Part shown: positions 36,358-44,225 of the stretch, in pieces | How the letters are laid out: the number at the start of each line of letters is the position of its first letter | Position numbering within the stretch: the first letter of the stretch is position 1 | NCBI GenBank assembly: GCA_022820725.1 | Contig: JAJEFA010000014.1 | Span: 310,001 to 374,000 of the forward strand | Length of the DNA: 64,000 nt | Direction: 5' to 3' | DNA from: Candidatus Binatia bacterium | GTDB lineage: Bacteria; Desulfobacterota; Binatia; Bin18 | Translations under genes and position numbers: made by a program | The notes under the pieces: model-generated | Databases searched by the model: none | Told to the model about the DNA's origin: nothing | Seen by the model: only the letters and a program-made list of their open reading frames with translations

Positions 36358-37014
36358 TTACCGACTCCGCTCTACTCCGATTTTTTCGCAGAACCGCTCG
36401 ATCGGGCAGAGACTGCATTTGGGAGAGGTTGGGTGACACAGGGTCTGTCCAAATGCGACCAGCAGGTCATTATAGCCGATCCAGAAACGCTTGGGCAGAC
36501 TTTTGCGGAGTGCCATTTCCGTTTGTTCCGGGTTTTCCGTTTCAACATAGCCCCAACGGTTCGAGATGCGGTGGACGTGCGTGTCCACACAGATGCCCGG
36601 TTTTTGGAAGCCCAAGGTCACGACTAGATTCGCTGTTTTCCGGCCCACGCCCTTAAAGGTCAGGAGTTCGTCTATGTCGTCAGGAACTCGCCCTTCATAG
36701 ACATCGAGTATCCGCTGTGAGACATCGAGCACGGTTTGTGCTTTTGTTTTATAAAATCCGACCGGATAAATCGCCTTCTTCACTTGCGCGGGTGTCAGGG
36801 TCACCATCTTTTCAGGCGTATCCGCCAGGGAAAATAACCGCCGGGCCGCCGGGCCGGTTGTTTCATCTTTGGTCCGCAAACTCAACAGACAGGCAATCAG
36901 CACCTGATAGGGGTCACGTGAAAACCCCGCCATTTCCGTCACTACAGGCGCATTCCAGCCCTCGGATTCGCGACGTAGGATGCCAATAACCCGAGAAATT
37001 GTTCTATTCGTCAC
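36358..37014 (-). CDS. nth: Endonuclease III
   Basis: This DNA glycosylase/AP lyase removes oxidised pyrimidines. It has the HhH motif with catalytic Lys (LLTFKGVGRKTANLV), catalytic Asp region CVDTHVHRISNRWG and a C-terminal 4Fe-4S site (C-x6-C-x2-C-x5-C in LCHPTSPKCSLCPIERFC). The best start is GTG 37014, which overlaps the upstream methyltransferase stop (GTGA). The frame extends further upstream but would then lie inside that gene. Confidence 0.94.
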   Translation of the reverse strand: MTNRTISRVIGILRRESEGWNAPVVTEMAGFSRDPYQVLIACLLSLRTKDETTGPAARRLFSLADTPEKMVTLTPAQVKKAIYPVGFYKTKAQTVLDVSQRILDVYEGRVPDDIDELLTFKGVGRKTANLVVTLGFQKPGICVDTHVHRISNRWGYVETENPEQTEMALRKSLPKRFWIGYNDLLVAFGQTLCHPTSPKCSLCPIERFCEKIGVERSR

Positions 37015-37718
37015 CACTGCCTTACCCTCCCTCTCTGTATGGTGACAATGGCGACGGGCAGAGGCAAGAGGTCTTCCCATTCTCGCACTTCTTCCTGGGT
37101 CCACTGCAGCCCCGCTCGGTCAAGCTGCTGGTAGAAGTCTTGGGTATTCGTCCGTTTGGCATCGGCAAGGATTGCTCGCCCGGCGGAGGAGAGGTGGGTG
37201 GCAAGAAAACGCACCAGGGCGGGAAAGGTTGGCCGGTCGTATAAAATCTCCGCACCCAGGATGAACGAGAAACGGGTCTCCAGTACATCCTGGGTAAAAT
37301 CGAGCGGTCGCGCCTCGTATTGCAAGCAGCCGTTTAACTGCGCGTTCTCCCGCGCAAAAGACACCGCGTCAGCTTCCTTGTCGGCAAAGATAACCCGCCC
37401 CCCTTTTTGCGCGGCGACGATACCGGTCAGCCCAAGGCCACAGCCGAGGTCGAGCACGGTTTGGTCTCGTACATCGATAAAGCTGTCTATATAGCGGGCC
37501 AGGGTCAGCGCACCAGTCCACAGGTGTGCCCAGTATGGCGGCTCCTCTGTGTCGTCGCGCAACAGGGCCTCGCGATCAACCAGCCGCTCAAGGTCTTTGA
37601 CGCGGAGCAGGGTCAGCGAGCGCGAGCCGATGACCACCTCAATCGGCTCCGAAGAGTAAACGTGCCCTCCACACATACAAGGTTGCTGAGATGTTGGCAG
37701 GTTTACGCTTTGCCTCAT
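37011..37718 (-). CDS. SAM-dependent methyltransferase, METTL/Methyltransf_16 type, N-terminus made of a palindromic element
   Basis: The class I fold is plain: WAHLWTGALTLARYI, VLDLGCGLGLTGIVAAQKG (motif I), VIFADKEADAVSFARENAQLNG, and LGAEILYDRP. It resembles the lysine methyltransferase-like METTL family and ETFB/PrmA-type enzymes; the target is unknown. The first 20-odd residues (RQSVNLPTSQQPCMCGGHVYSS) are translated from element copy 5. The natural core begins at about EPIEVVIGSRSLTLLRV. The start is uncertain: ATG 37718, ATG 37676 inside the element, or TTG 37733. Confidence 0.8.
   Translation of the reverse strand: MRQSVNLPTSQQPCMCGGHVYSSEPIEVVIGSRSLTLLRVKDLERLVDREALLRDDTEEPPYWAHLWTGALTLARYIDSFIDVRDQTVLDLGCGLGLTGIVAAQKGGRVIFADKEADAVSFARENAQLNGCLQYEARPLDFTQDVLETRFSFILGAEILYDRPTFPALVRFLATHLSSAGRAILADAKRTNTQDFYQQLDRAGLQWTQEEVREWEDLLPLPVAIVTIQRGRVRQW
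37652..37712 (+). repeat. Palindromic element copy 5, over the 5' end of the methyltransferase gene
   Basis: The left arm AAGAGTAAACGTGCC and right arm GGCAGGTTTACGCTTT pair with a few mismatches. The centre keeps CCTCC and GAGATGTTGG. This is the most diverged clear copy, with a longer loop. It lies on the plus strand in the family orientation, opposite to the gene it overlaps. Confidence 0.82.
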
Positions 37719-37723
37719 ACGCC

Positions 37724-37751
37724 GTAGGGGCAATTCATGAATTGCCCCTAC
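37724..37751. repeat. Perfect 28-bp GGGGCAATTC palindrome
   Basis: GTAGGGGCAATTCA (37724-37737) is followed directly by its reverse complement TGAATTGCCCCTAC (37738-37751). It ends in the stop codon of the acyl-CoA dehydrogenase gene and lies 11 bp from element copy 5. The GTAGGGGC...GCCCCTAC ends match a common class of dispersed bacterial palindrome and the copy at 9473-9507. Confidence 0.85.
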
Positions 37752-38929
37752 TCGAACGCACTTAGGCCGGTAATATAGCGACCGAGCGTCAGGCGGTGGA
37801 TATCCTCGGTGCCTTCGTAGGTATTGACCGTCTCAAGGTTGAGGAGATGCCGAATGACCGGATACTCATCCGTGATACCATTTCCGCCGAGAATGTCCCG
37901 AGCGAGCCGCGTGGTGTGCAACGCGGTCGAAACATTATTCATCTTGGCCATACTGACCTGGTCCGGCCGCATTTTGCCCGCGTCCTTGAGTCGGCCCAGT
38001 CGGTACGCCAGGAGCTGTGCTTTCGTGATCTCGGTCAGCATGGTCACGAGTTTGGCCTGTACGAGCTGATAGCCGCCGATTGGTCGCGAGAACATCTTGC
38101 GGTTTTGGGCGTAGTCGACTGCGCACTCATAGCAGGCTATGGCCGCCCCGATCGCACCCCAGGAAATCCCGTAACGCGCTTGGGTCAGACACATGAGCGG
38201 AGATTTGAGGCCACCGGACTTCGGCAGCAGATTGTCCTCAGGAATCCAACAATCCTCGAAAATCATCTCCGAAGTCACGGACGCTCGAAAACTGAATTTC
38301 CCGTCAATGTTTTGCCGGGTGAAGCCTTCGCGTTCTTTTTCAACCAGGAAGCCGCGGATCACATCTCTGCCATCCTCTTCAAGCTTGGCCCACACCACGG
38401 CCACATCAGAGATTGAGCCGTTGGTGATCCAGCGCTTGGTGCCGTTGAGCAGGTAGCCCCCGTTTTCCCGCCGCGCACGGGTTATCATCCCGCCCGGATT
38501 CGAGCCAAAGTCCGGTTCGGTCAGTCCAAAGCACCCAATGGCCTCGGCCCGTGCCAGACGGGGCAGCCAGAATTTCTTTTGCTCCTCCGAGCCAAACGTC
38601 AGAATCGGATACATCACCAAGGACGACTGCACACTGGCGAATGAGCGCAGTCCACTATCCCCGCGCTCAAGCTCCTGGCTGATCAAGCCGTAGACAACGC
38701 TGCTCATCCCAGCACCGCCGTACTCGGTTGGCACCGTCACCCCCAGAAAGCCCAGCTCGGCCAGCCGAGGAACAAGTTCCATGGGAAAAGAGCCTTCGCG
38801 GAAGCACTGCTGCACTCTGGGTAGGAACTCCTCATCCACGAAGCGGCGCGCCACGTCGCGGACCAGGCGCTCTTCTTCACTCAAAAATTCTTCAGTATGG
38901 TAGAAATCGGTGTCTATAAAATCCGCCAC
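37748..38929 (-). CDS. Acyl-CoA dehydrogenase, glutaryl-CoA dehydrogenase-like
   Basis: This 393-residue flavoprotein has FLGVTVPTEYGGAGMSSVVYGLISQELERGDSGLRSF, CFGLTEPDFGSNPGGM, GTKRWITNGSISDVAVVWAK and the catalytic Glu in NTYEGTEDIHRLTLGRYITG. These blocks resemble glutaryl-CoA dehydrogenase (decarboxylating, lysine/tryptophan breakdown), but the substrate is not proven. It is a free-standing minus-strand gene between a palindrome and ggt. Confidence 0.88.
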   Translation of the reverse strand: MADFIDTDFYHTEEFLSEEERLVRDVARRFVDEEFLPRVQQCFREGSFPMELVPRLAELGFLGVTVPTEYGGAGMSSVVYGLISQELERGDSGLRSFASVQSSLVMYPILTFGSEEQKKFWLPRLARAEAIGCFGLTEPDFGSNPGGMITRARRENGGYLLNGTKRWITNGSISDVAVVWAKLEEDGRDVIRGFLVEKEREGFTRQNIDGKFSFRASVTSEMIFEDCWIPEDNLLPKSGGLKSPLMCLTQARYGISWGAIGAAIACYECAVDYAQNRKMFSRPIGGYQLVQAKLVTMLTEITKAQLLAYRLGRLKDAGKMRPDQVSMAKMNNVSTALHTTRLARDILGGNGITDEYPVIRHLLNLETVNTYEGTEDIHRLTLGRYITGLSAFE

Positions 38930-38976
38930 GGCAGACTCCCTTCACAAAGAAACTGGCTTGATCCTAGCCCCTTCCG

Positions 38977-40758
38977 CTACCCGGCGTCCAGGCCGCGCGG
39001 TTGTCCTTCTCCACGAGGGTCGGAGACTCCAGTTATCAGGCCGGACTCCTGGTCAACATGAATCGCCTGGATGTTGCCGAAGCGGGAGCGTTTGCCGGGA
39101 CCCCATTCCACGACCTTCACATGGTGGCCCATAGCCTGAAGCTTTTCGGCGAGTCCGTTCGATTCACTCCCCGTTTGGACTTCCAGATTCAGTCGGTCCG
39201 GATACCACTGATGATGAATGCGCGTGGCAAACATGGCATCCGGCAAGGACATCCGGTAGGCAAGGACATTGAGCATGACTTGCAGGACCGAACTGATAAT
39301 GCGCGACCCGCCGGGTCCGCCAATCACGAGTTCGACCTTTCCGTCCCGAGTCACAATGGTTGGACTCATGCTGCTCAGCGGCGTCTTCCGAGGGGCGATG
39401 GCGTTCGCGTCCGTATTGCCGATCAGGCCAAAGGCGTTGGGATGGTCGGGCTGGGCATTGAAATCGTCCATCTCGTCGTTGAGCAGAATACCGGTTCCGG
39501 GAACCATGACTCCGCTGCCGAAATACAGGTTCACCGTCTGGGTTGTGGCCACGGCGTTACCATCTTTGTCAATGACGGACAGATGAGTCGTGCTCGTCGA
39601 CTCCATCTGGCCGGTTGGTGTTTGCGGAATGCCCTGGCTGGGCGTGGCTTTGGAGACGTCTATATTCGCCCGTACGTCTTCTGCGTATGCAGGAGAGACG
39701 AGGCGCCCAACAGGGACGGACACAAAGTCCGTATCGCCCAGGTAACGGGCCCGGTCGCGAAAGGCTCTGCGCAGGGTTTCCGTCAGGATATGCGTGGTGC
39801 CGGGAGTTTGGAAGCCGAGCTTTTGCAAAGGAAATCCAGACAAAACATTCAGCATCTGGACGAGCAGAACGCCACCAGAGCTCGGCGGTGGCATAGAATA
39901 GATGCGTGTTCCCTGAAAGCTTCCCGTCACCGGCGCGCGGTCAATCACACGATACTGATCCAAATCGTCCTGGGTCAGCAAGCCGCCTATCCGTTGCATT
40001 TCCGCGACAATCGCCTCTGCTACCCGGCCGGTGTAAAAGGCGGCTTTACCGTCCTTGGCAATAGCCCGCAGGGTGTTGGCCAAGTCTTTTTGGACAAAGA
40101 GGTCGTCCTGTTTGAGCGGCTGATCGTTCCGGTAATACACCGCCCGAGTTGCGTCGGATTCCCCCAAGACCTCAGCGCGGTAGGCTATGGCGCGGGCCAA
40201 ATGCGGATAGACCGGAAATCCCTCGTCTGCCAGACGAATGGCGGGCTGCACAACCTCTGCGAGCGATAAGCTGCCGTATCGTTGCTGGACCTCCACCAGT
40301 CCGGCAACGATACCGGGCACGGCGACGGCCAGCGGTCCAGTGCGGCTCAGGGAGGGAACGGCTTCTCCGTCCCGGACAAACATGTCTCGGCTGGCTTTGA
40401 GTGGAGCCCGTTCGCGGAAATCAATCGCCAGGGTTTTGCCTTCCTGAGCCAGATAGAGCAGCAGGAAACCGCCGCCGCCTATTCCGGTTGACTGTGGCCT
40501 GAGTACGCTGATGGCAAAGGATGTCGCCACCGCAGCATCAGCCGCATTGCCTCCCCTGCGAAGCATGGCGACACCCGCCTCGCTCGCCTGCGGATTCGCG
40601 GCAACGACCATGCCGTGCCGGGAAGTTGAGACGAATGGAGAATTTTCTCCAAGGCCAAGCGCATCCGCGCCATACGCCATTCCGGTAAAGGGGATGAGTA
40701 CGACCAGCAACAAAAGAGTCTTCTTTCCTATTTGGACAATGCGAGCCTTTAACATCAT
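38977..40758 (-). CDS. ggt: Gamma-glutamyltranspeptidase
   Basis: This 593-residue N-terminal-nucleophile hydrolase cleaves glutathione and other gamma-glutamyl compounds in the periplasm. It has a signal peptide ([18 protein letters not shown]). The large-subunit start is [37 protein letters not shown]. The autocleavage site is the Thr doublet in [19 protein letters not shown], and further motifs are LLNDEMDDF and [10 protein letters not shown]. An ATG 3 nt downstream could also be the start. Confidence 0.95.
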   Translation of the reverse strand: MMLKARIVQIGKKTLLLLVVLIPFTGMAYGADALGLGENSPFVSTSRHGMVVAANPQASEAGVAMLRRGGNAADAAVATSFAISVLRPQSTGIGGGGFLLLYLAQEGKTLAIDFRERAPLKASRDMFVRDGEAVPSLSRTGPLAVAVPGIVAGLVEVQQRYGSLSLAEVVQPAIRLADEGFPVYPHLARAIAYRAEVLGESDATRAVYYRNDQPLKQDDLFVQKDLANTLRAIAKDGKAAFYTGRVAEAIVAEMQRIGGLLTQDDLDQYRVIDRAPVTGSFQGTRIYSMPPPSSGGVLLVQMLNVLSGFPLQKLGFQTPGTTHILTETLRRAFRDRARYLGDTDFVSVPVGRLVSPAYAEDVRANIDVSKATPSQGIPQTPTGQMESTSTTHLSVIDKDGNAVATTQTVNLYFGSGVMVPGTGILLNDEMDDFNAQPDHPNAFGLIGNTDANAIAPRKTPLSSMSPTIVTRDGKVELVIGGPGGSRIISSVLQVMLNVLAYRMSLPDAMFATRIHHQWYPDRLNLEVQTGSESNGLAEKLQAMGHHVKVVEWGPGKRSRFGNIQAIHVDQESGLITGVSDPRGEGQPRGLDAG

Positions 40759-40872
40759 ATTTTCCTCACGCAGACAGGAAAGAATATAAGCGAGCCGGAG
40801 AAGCGCAACAATCCCTCCCTCTGGTCAATCAGATTGACTTCAAAAGACGGGATTGGTACGGTTCCCGTCAGG

Positions 40873-40897
40873 CCCTTCGACCAGGCTCAGGACAGGG
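40873..40897. repeat. Dispersed CTTCGACCAGGCTCAGGA-type sequence
   Basis: CCCTTCGACCAGGCTCAGGA is followed by CAGGG directly upstream of ssb. I have seen near-identical CTTCGACAGGCTCAGG strings as intergenic repeats in many environmental bacteria, so this is probably a remnant of such a repeat. Only one copy is in the window. Confidence 0.45.
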
Positions 40898-40907
40898 AGG
40901 AAACGCC

Positions 40908-41339
40908 ATGGCTTCGGTGAATAAAGCGATTATTGTTGGAAATCTCGGCAGAGACCCGGAGGTACGCTACACACAGAGTGGGCAGGCCGTAGCAAGCTTT
41001 ACCGTGGCCACGACAGAGACTTGGACAGGCCGGGAAAGTGACCGGCAGGAACGCACGGACTGGCACAATATTGTGGTGTGGGGCAAGCAAGCTGAGACGT
41101 GCGGCCAGTATCTCTCCAAGGGCCGACAAGTGTATATTGAAGGGTCCATCCGTCCACGCAGTTACGAGGATAGGGACGGCAATAAACGGTACATCACTGA
41201 GATCGTTGCGCAACGCGTACAATTCCTTGGAGGCGGTGGGGGCGCGCGTTCGGGTCAGTCGTTTGATGCCGAGCCAGGCGGCGGGTTTGATGATGTTGGG
41301 GCGGGCTCAGTTCCCCCGGATGATGACGTTCCGTTCTAG
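40908..41339 (+). CDS. ssb: Single-stranded DNA-binding protein
   Basis: This 143-residue OB-fold protein begins [38 protein letters not shown], then [37 protein letters not shown]. It has a Gly-rich linker and the protein-binding tip DDDVPF. The start has GGGAGGAAACGCC upstream. Confidence 0.97.
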   Translation: MASVNKAIIVGNLGRDPEVRYTQSGQAVASFTVATTETWTGRESDRQERTDWHNIVVWGKQAETCGQYLSKGRQVYIEGSIRPRSYEDRDGNKRYITEIVAQRVQFLGGGGGARSGQSFDAEPGGGFDDVGAGSVPPDDDVPF

Positions 41340-41363
41340 GTTGTGGATTGCGGACATGGTGAG

Positions 41364-42212
41364 TTACACCGTCTCCGTCGCAACCTCTGCATAGCCCGGC
41401 CTGATGACAGCTCGTCCGTTCGGATTGACCGTCTCATACCGATAGGATTCTGCATTCGTATCCGGCCATATAGCCGTGGTAATCGTCTGACCGGGGCGTA
41501 CCGGTCTAGCGAATCCGGCGCCGAGTCGCTTGAGGCGGCGAGGGTCCTTCTCGCAGACGCTGTCAATAATGGCTTTGGATGCGAACGCCAAGGTGCACAG
41601 GCCGTGGACGATAATGCCCGGCAGTCCCGCCAGTTTGGCGACGTTTTCGTCGATGTGAATGGGATTGTGATCCCCTGAGGCCTTCGCATAGCGAAATGTT
41701 TGATCCGCGTCGATGGTCTGAGAGACACGATGCAGGGGTTCGCTATCGGGAGTCTCGTTGGCCGTGGTTCTCTTCCGAGGGCGACGTCCCTGGTCTCGGA
41801 TAAAGGCGGTAAACGTGATGCGCTGAACAGTCTCTCCCGTCTGATTACAGCAATGGAGATCGACGGCCAGAGACTCCCCCCCAGGCTGCTCCTCAATGGC
41901 CACAATTTTTGCCGTGCTGTTGATCGTGTCTCCAGGAATAATGGGACGGAAGAAGCGCATGTCTTGCCGGCTGTGAACCAAGCGCAGAATATCGACATTC
42001 AGCTCAGTGTCGGTCACAACCATCATCAGCGAGAGCCAGCTTGCCACAGCACCAAACAGCGGTGGCGCAAGAATGCCTGCGGGTCTGTCTGCGTCAAGAA
42101 ACCAGGCGTTGTCCTCATTATACGCACGCGCGTAGGCCCTGGTTGCCTCAGCGCTGACGGCATATGACTGCGGGTCGTACTCTTTGCCAAGTAGGCTTCG
42201 ATTAAGTCCCAT
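41364..42212 (-). CDS. MaoC-family double hot-dog dehydratase
   Basis: About 282 residues. The N-terminal half is of the FAS1-like hydratase type (MGLNRSLLGKEYDPQSYAVSAEATRAYARAYNEDN). The C-terminal MaoC domain has the catalytic motif HNPIHIDENVAKLAGLPGIIVHGLCTLAFASK. Such proteins hydrate enoyl-CoA or enoyl-ACP. The family start is at ATG 42212. A further in-frame ATG at 42242 lies inside palindromic element copy 6 and would add MLDTFTLLEA. Confidence 0.87.
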   Translation of the reverse strand: MGLNRSLLGKEYDPQSYAVSAEATRAYARAYNEDNAWFLDADRPAGILAPPLFGAVASWLSLMMVVTDTELNVDILRLVHSRQDMRFFRPIIPGDTINSTAKIVAIEEQPGGESLAVDLHCCNQTGETVQRITFTAFIRDQGRRPRKRTTANETPDSEPLHRVSQTIDADQTFRYAKASGDHNPIHIDENVAKLAGLPGIIVHGLCTLAFASKAIIDSVCEKDPRRLKRLGAGFARPVRPGQTITTAIWPDTNAESYRYETVNPNGRAVIRPGYAEVATETV

Positions 42213-42222
42213 AGCCTCTAAT

Positions 42223-42273
42223 AGAGTGAACGTATCCAGCATCGGCCTGTGTATTGGAGGACACGTTTACTCT
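42223..42273 (-). repeat. Palindromic element copy 6, between radC and the MaoC gene
   Basis: The arms AGAGTGAACGTATCC (42223-42237) and GGACACGTTTACTCT (42259-42273) have two mismatches. Read on the minus strand, the centre is TCCAATACACAGGCCGATGC, close to the consensus. The radC stop codon is at its edge, and in one frame it offers an ATG followed by LDTFTL, echoing the LDTFPL of the intragenic copies. Confidence 0.9.
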
Positions 42274-42966
42274 TTAATCCCAGTACCCGTCATCGACAAA
42301 ACTAATATAGCGGCCTTTGCCAATAATCAGGTGGTCCAGAATGTTGACACCCATAACCTCTCCGACCTCCCTGAGGCGTTGGGTGATATTCAGGTCTTCC
42401 TGGCTCGGCATCGGATCGCCACTAGGGTGGTTATGCACGAGGATAGCCGCCGCGGCTGACTCGCGGATGATGGGCTGAAAAACCTCACGTGGGTGGACTA
42501 AGGAGGAGGTCAAAGACCCCTCCGAGACACGCACGTCTTTGAGTTTTCTGTTCTTGGCGTCCAGGAGAAGCACATGAAACTCTTCTTTTTTCAGACCGCC
42601 GAGCTGTTCTCGGTAGTGATTGAAGACGTCAAGGCTGGAGCTAAACGACTCGCCCCGTCGAATTTCTTCTTGTGAGAAGCGCTTCGCAATCTCCAAAGAG
42701 GCCTTTATCTGCGCGGCCTTTGCCGGTCCGATACCTTTGATCTCACACAGTTCGGCCGTACTCGCTTCTTCCAGTTTTCGGAATGAGTCACCAAAACGGG
42801 AGACAAGCGCCCGACCGTGGTCAAGCGCACTCTGTCCGGAGCTTGCGTCACCGGTACGGAGGATGATGGCGAGCAATTCTGCATTGGAAAGGGTTGCCGC
42901 CCCGTACTCGATCAGCTTCTCTCGCGGCCGGTCAGGTGCGGGCCAGGTGCGGATGGGCGACGCCAT
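42274..42966 (-). CDS. radC: RadC/JAB-domain DNA repair-associated protein
   Basis: At 230 residues it is of typical length. It has an N-terminal HhH region (RPREKLIEYGAATLSNAELLAIILRTG, IKGIGPAKAAQIKASLEIAKR) and the JAMM metalloprotease-like motif (HPREVF, then ILVHNHPSGDPMPSQEDLN). The role of RadC in repair is not settled. Its stop codon abuts element copy 6. Confidence 0.95.
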   Translation of the reverse strand: MASPIRTWPAPDRPREKLIEYGAATLSNAELLAIILRTGDASSGQSALDHGRALVSRFGDSFRKLEEASTAELCEIKGIGPAKAAQIKASLEIAKRFSQEEIRRGESFSSSLDVFNHYREQLGGLKKEEFHVLLLDAKNRKLKDVRVSEGSLTSSLVHPREVFQPIIRESAAAAILVHNHPSGDPMPSQEDLNITQRLREVGEVMGVNILDHLIIGKGRYISFVDDGYWD

Positions 42967-43005
42967 AATTGAGGGCTGACCGTTACGCGGTGGTCAGAGC
43001 CTTTC

Positions 43006-43344
43006 TTATTTTTTCTTCTTTTTTTTACTGGTGGAGCGTCGGGACGTCTTGTTTTTTTTCGCGAGCAAACGGTCAAGTTTCATATTGAGGTTGAGCAGGT
43101 TGCCTTGGACTTCTTCAACTCTTTCAACCAGATGCTCGTAGTCTGTCCTAGAGGGTATATTCAGCAGGGAGAGTATCGCCGCCATATTGCGGGCAACTTC
43201 TTCTCTTGCCTGGGCAGCATCCCGAAACGTCTTCTCCATAACGTCGTGCATGCAAACTTGTGCGAGGAGGTCCTTTACAAGATCGGCAAAGTTCTCTCTA
43301 TTTGCCTCGTAGAGCTTTTCGAAAACTGTTTTCTCTTCATCCAT
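43006..43344 (-). CDS. Phasin/PhaE-like small helical protein
   Basis: This 112-residue, fully helical, charged protein has a coiled-coil part (IPSRTDYEHLVERVEEVQGNLLNLNMKLDRLLAKK) and a poly-lysine tail (TSKKKKKK). The NIPSRTD-x-x-HLxERVEEVQ stretch resembles PHA synthase subunit PhaE and polyhydroxyalkanoate-granule phasins. No PHA synthase is beside it, so the role is tentative. Confidence 0.65.
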   Translation of the reverse strand: MDEEKTVFEKLYEANRENFADLVKDLLAQVCMHDVMEKTFRDAAQAREEVARNMAAILSLLNIPSRTDYEHLVERVEEVQGNLLNLNMKLDRLLAKKNKTSRRSTSKKKKKK

Positions 43345-43412
43345 ACTCTGGGAGTCAGATGCTGCCCGGGAAAATCCGATAGAAATGACTTAGTCAGCAA
43401 TAGGGAGATCGT

Positions 43413-43667
43413 GTGGATTTCGCAGTCTTTCTCGGGTATTTTACCGGTTTACGTTTCCTCGACGAAACCATTGACCTTCCGGCGCTTGTTGGGACGACGC
43501 TCTTTATTCACTTTCTTGACGGGATTGCCTGCGGCCTCATGGCCAAGAGGAATCACCGCCCGCTCTACCCCTGGGTTGTGAGTGGATTGCTATTTGGCAT
43601 ATGGGCCCTCACACTGCTCCTTCTCCTGGTGATACAGGGAAAAGGAAGAAGAGGCGAGCAAGAGTAA
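43413..43667 (+). CDS. Small membrane protein ending in a palindromic element
   Basis: This 84-residue protein starts at GTG. It has hydrophobic segments at FAVFLGYFTGL, LVGTTLFIHFLDGIACGLMA and PWVVSGLLFGIWALTLLLLLVIQ, followed by a charged tail (GKGRRGEQE). I do not recognise a family. The stop TAA (43665-43667) is supplied by the GAGTAAACG arm of element copy 7, so the insertion may have shortened the protein. Confidence 0.6.
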   Translation: MDFAVFLGYFTGLRFLDETIDLPALVGTTLFIHFLDGIACGLMAKRNHRPLYPWVVSGLLFGIWALTLLLLLVIQGKGRRGEQE

Positions 43668-43714
43668 ACGTACCTCTCAATCAAATAGGTAGTCAGGTGG
43701 GCACGTTTACTCTT
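43660..43714 (+). repeat. Palindromic element copy 7, at the end of the small membrane-protein gene
   Basis: The outer arms AAGAGTAAACGT (43660-43671) and ACGTTTACTCTT (43703-43714) are perfect. The inner parts (ACCTCTCAAT...GTCAGGTGGGC) are diverged from the consensus. Confidence 0.88.
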
Positions 43715-43752
43715 TGCTAAGTGAGCCCCGCCTTTCAGTATGTGAGGCCGCC

Positions 43753-44223
43753 TTATCCGCAATTCTGGAGGCAGTCCCGTATGGGGTCCAGGTCAGGAAG
43801 TTGGCGGGCGTCCTCTGTAATCCAGACATATCGGACTGTCCCGCTCTTATCCACGACAAAGGCCGAACGTTTGGAGACGCCTTTGAAGCCAATTAAGTCT
43901 TCATAGAACGATCCATACGCCTGAGAGACTTCTTTACTGAAGTCACTCAGCAGCGGAAAATCATAGCCTTCTTTCGCCGCCCATGCGTCAAGCGAGAAAG
44001 GGCTGTCCACGCTAATGGCCACAACCTGAGTATCGTCATTCTGCAACGCGTTGATATTGTCTCGAACCGAGCACAATTCTTTCGTTCACCCATCGGTAAA
44101 GGCGAAGGGAACAAAGAGGATGACGGTATTCTTCTTCCCCTTTGCCTCACTGAGAGCAAAATCCTGCATCTTATTGGTCTTGAGTGTAAAATCCGGTGCC
44201 GTTTGGCCTACCTGAATGCTCAT
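43753..44223 (-). CDS. Peroxiredoxin with selenocysteine at the peroxidatic position
   Basis: The frame from ATG 44223 reads MSIQVGQTAPDFTLKTNKMQ and so on to VILFVPFAFTDG, then TGA at 44086-44088, then TKELCSVRDNINALQNDD and so on to TAA 43753, for 156 residues in all. In Cys homologues of the AhpE/BCP type the TGA position is the peroxidatic Cys (F-T-x-x-C-T-x-E-L-C), so the TGA is read as Sec46. Homology runs unbroken on both sides (VAISVDSPFSLDAWA, FPLLSDF, SAFVVDKSGTVRYVW). The C of ELC, five residues later, is a candidate resolving Cys. Sec-peroxiredoxins with a T-x-x-U site are known, for example PrxU of Eubacterium acidaminophilum. It reduces peroxides in the cytoplasm. Confidence 0.92.
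44056..44077 (-). promoter_or_regulatory. Bacterial SECIS hairpin in the peroxiredoxin gene
   Basis: Beginning 8 nt after the TGA, the coding strand has ATTGT, a bulged G, CTCG, loop GTT, CGAG, ACAAT. That is a 9-bp stem with one bulge and a GU-containing apical loop about 19 nt after the UGA. This architecture (bulge plus loop GU) is that of the E. coli fdhF-type element bound by SelB. Confidence 0.75.
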
Positions 44224-44225
44224 CA

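Noticed and set aside
43947..44159. Possible frameshifted pseudogene in the peroxiredoxin region
   Set aside because: The homologous frame is continuous through a single TGA at the peroxidatic site with a SECIS-type hairpin, so selenocysteine explains it better than decay.
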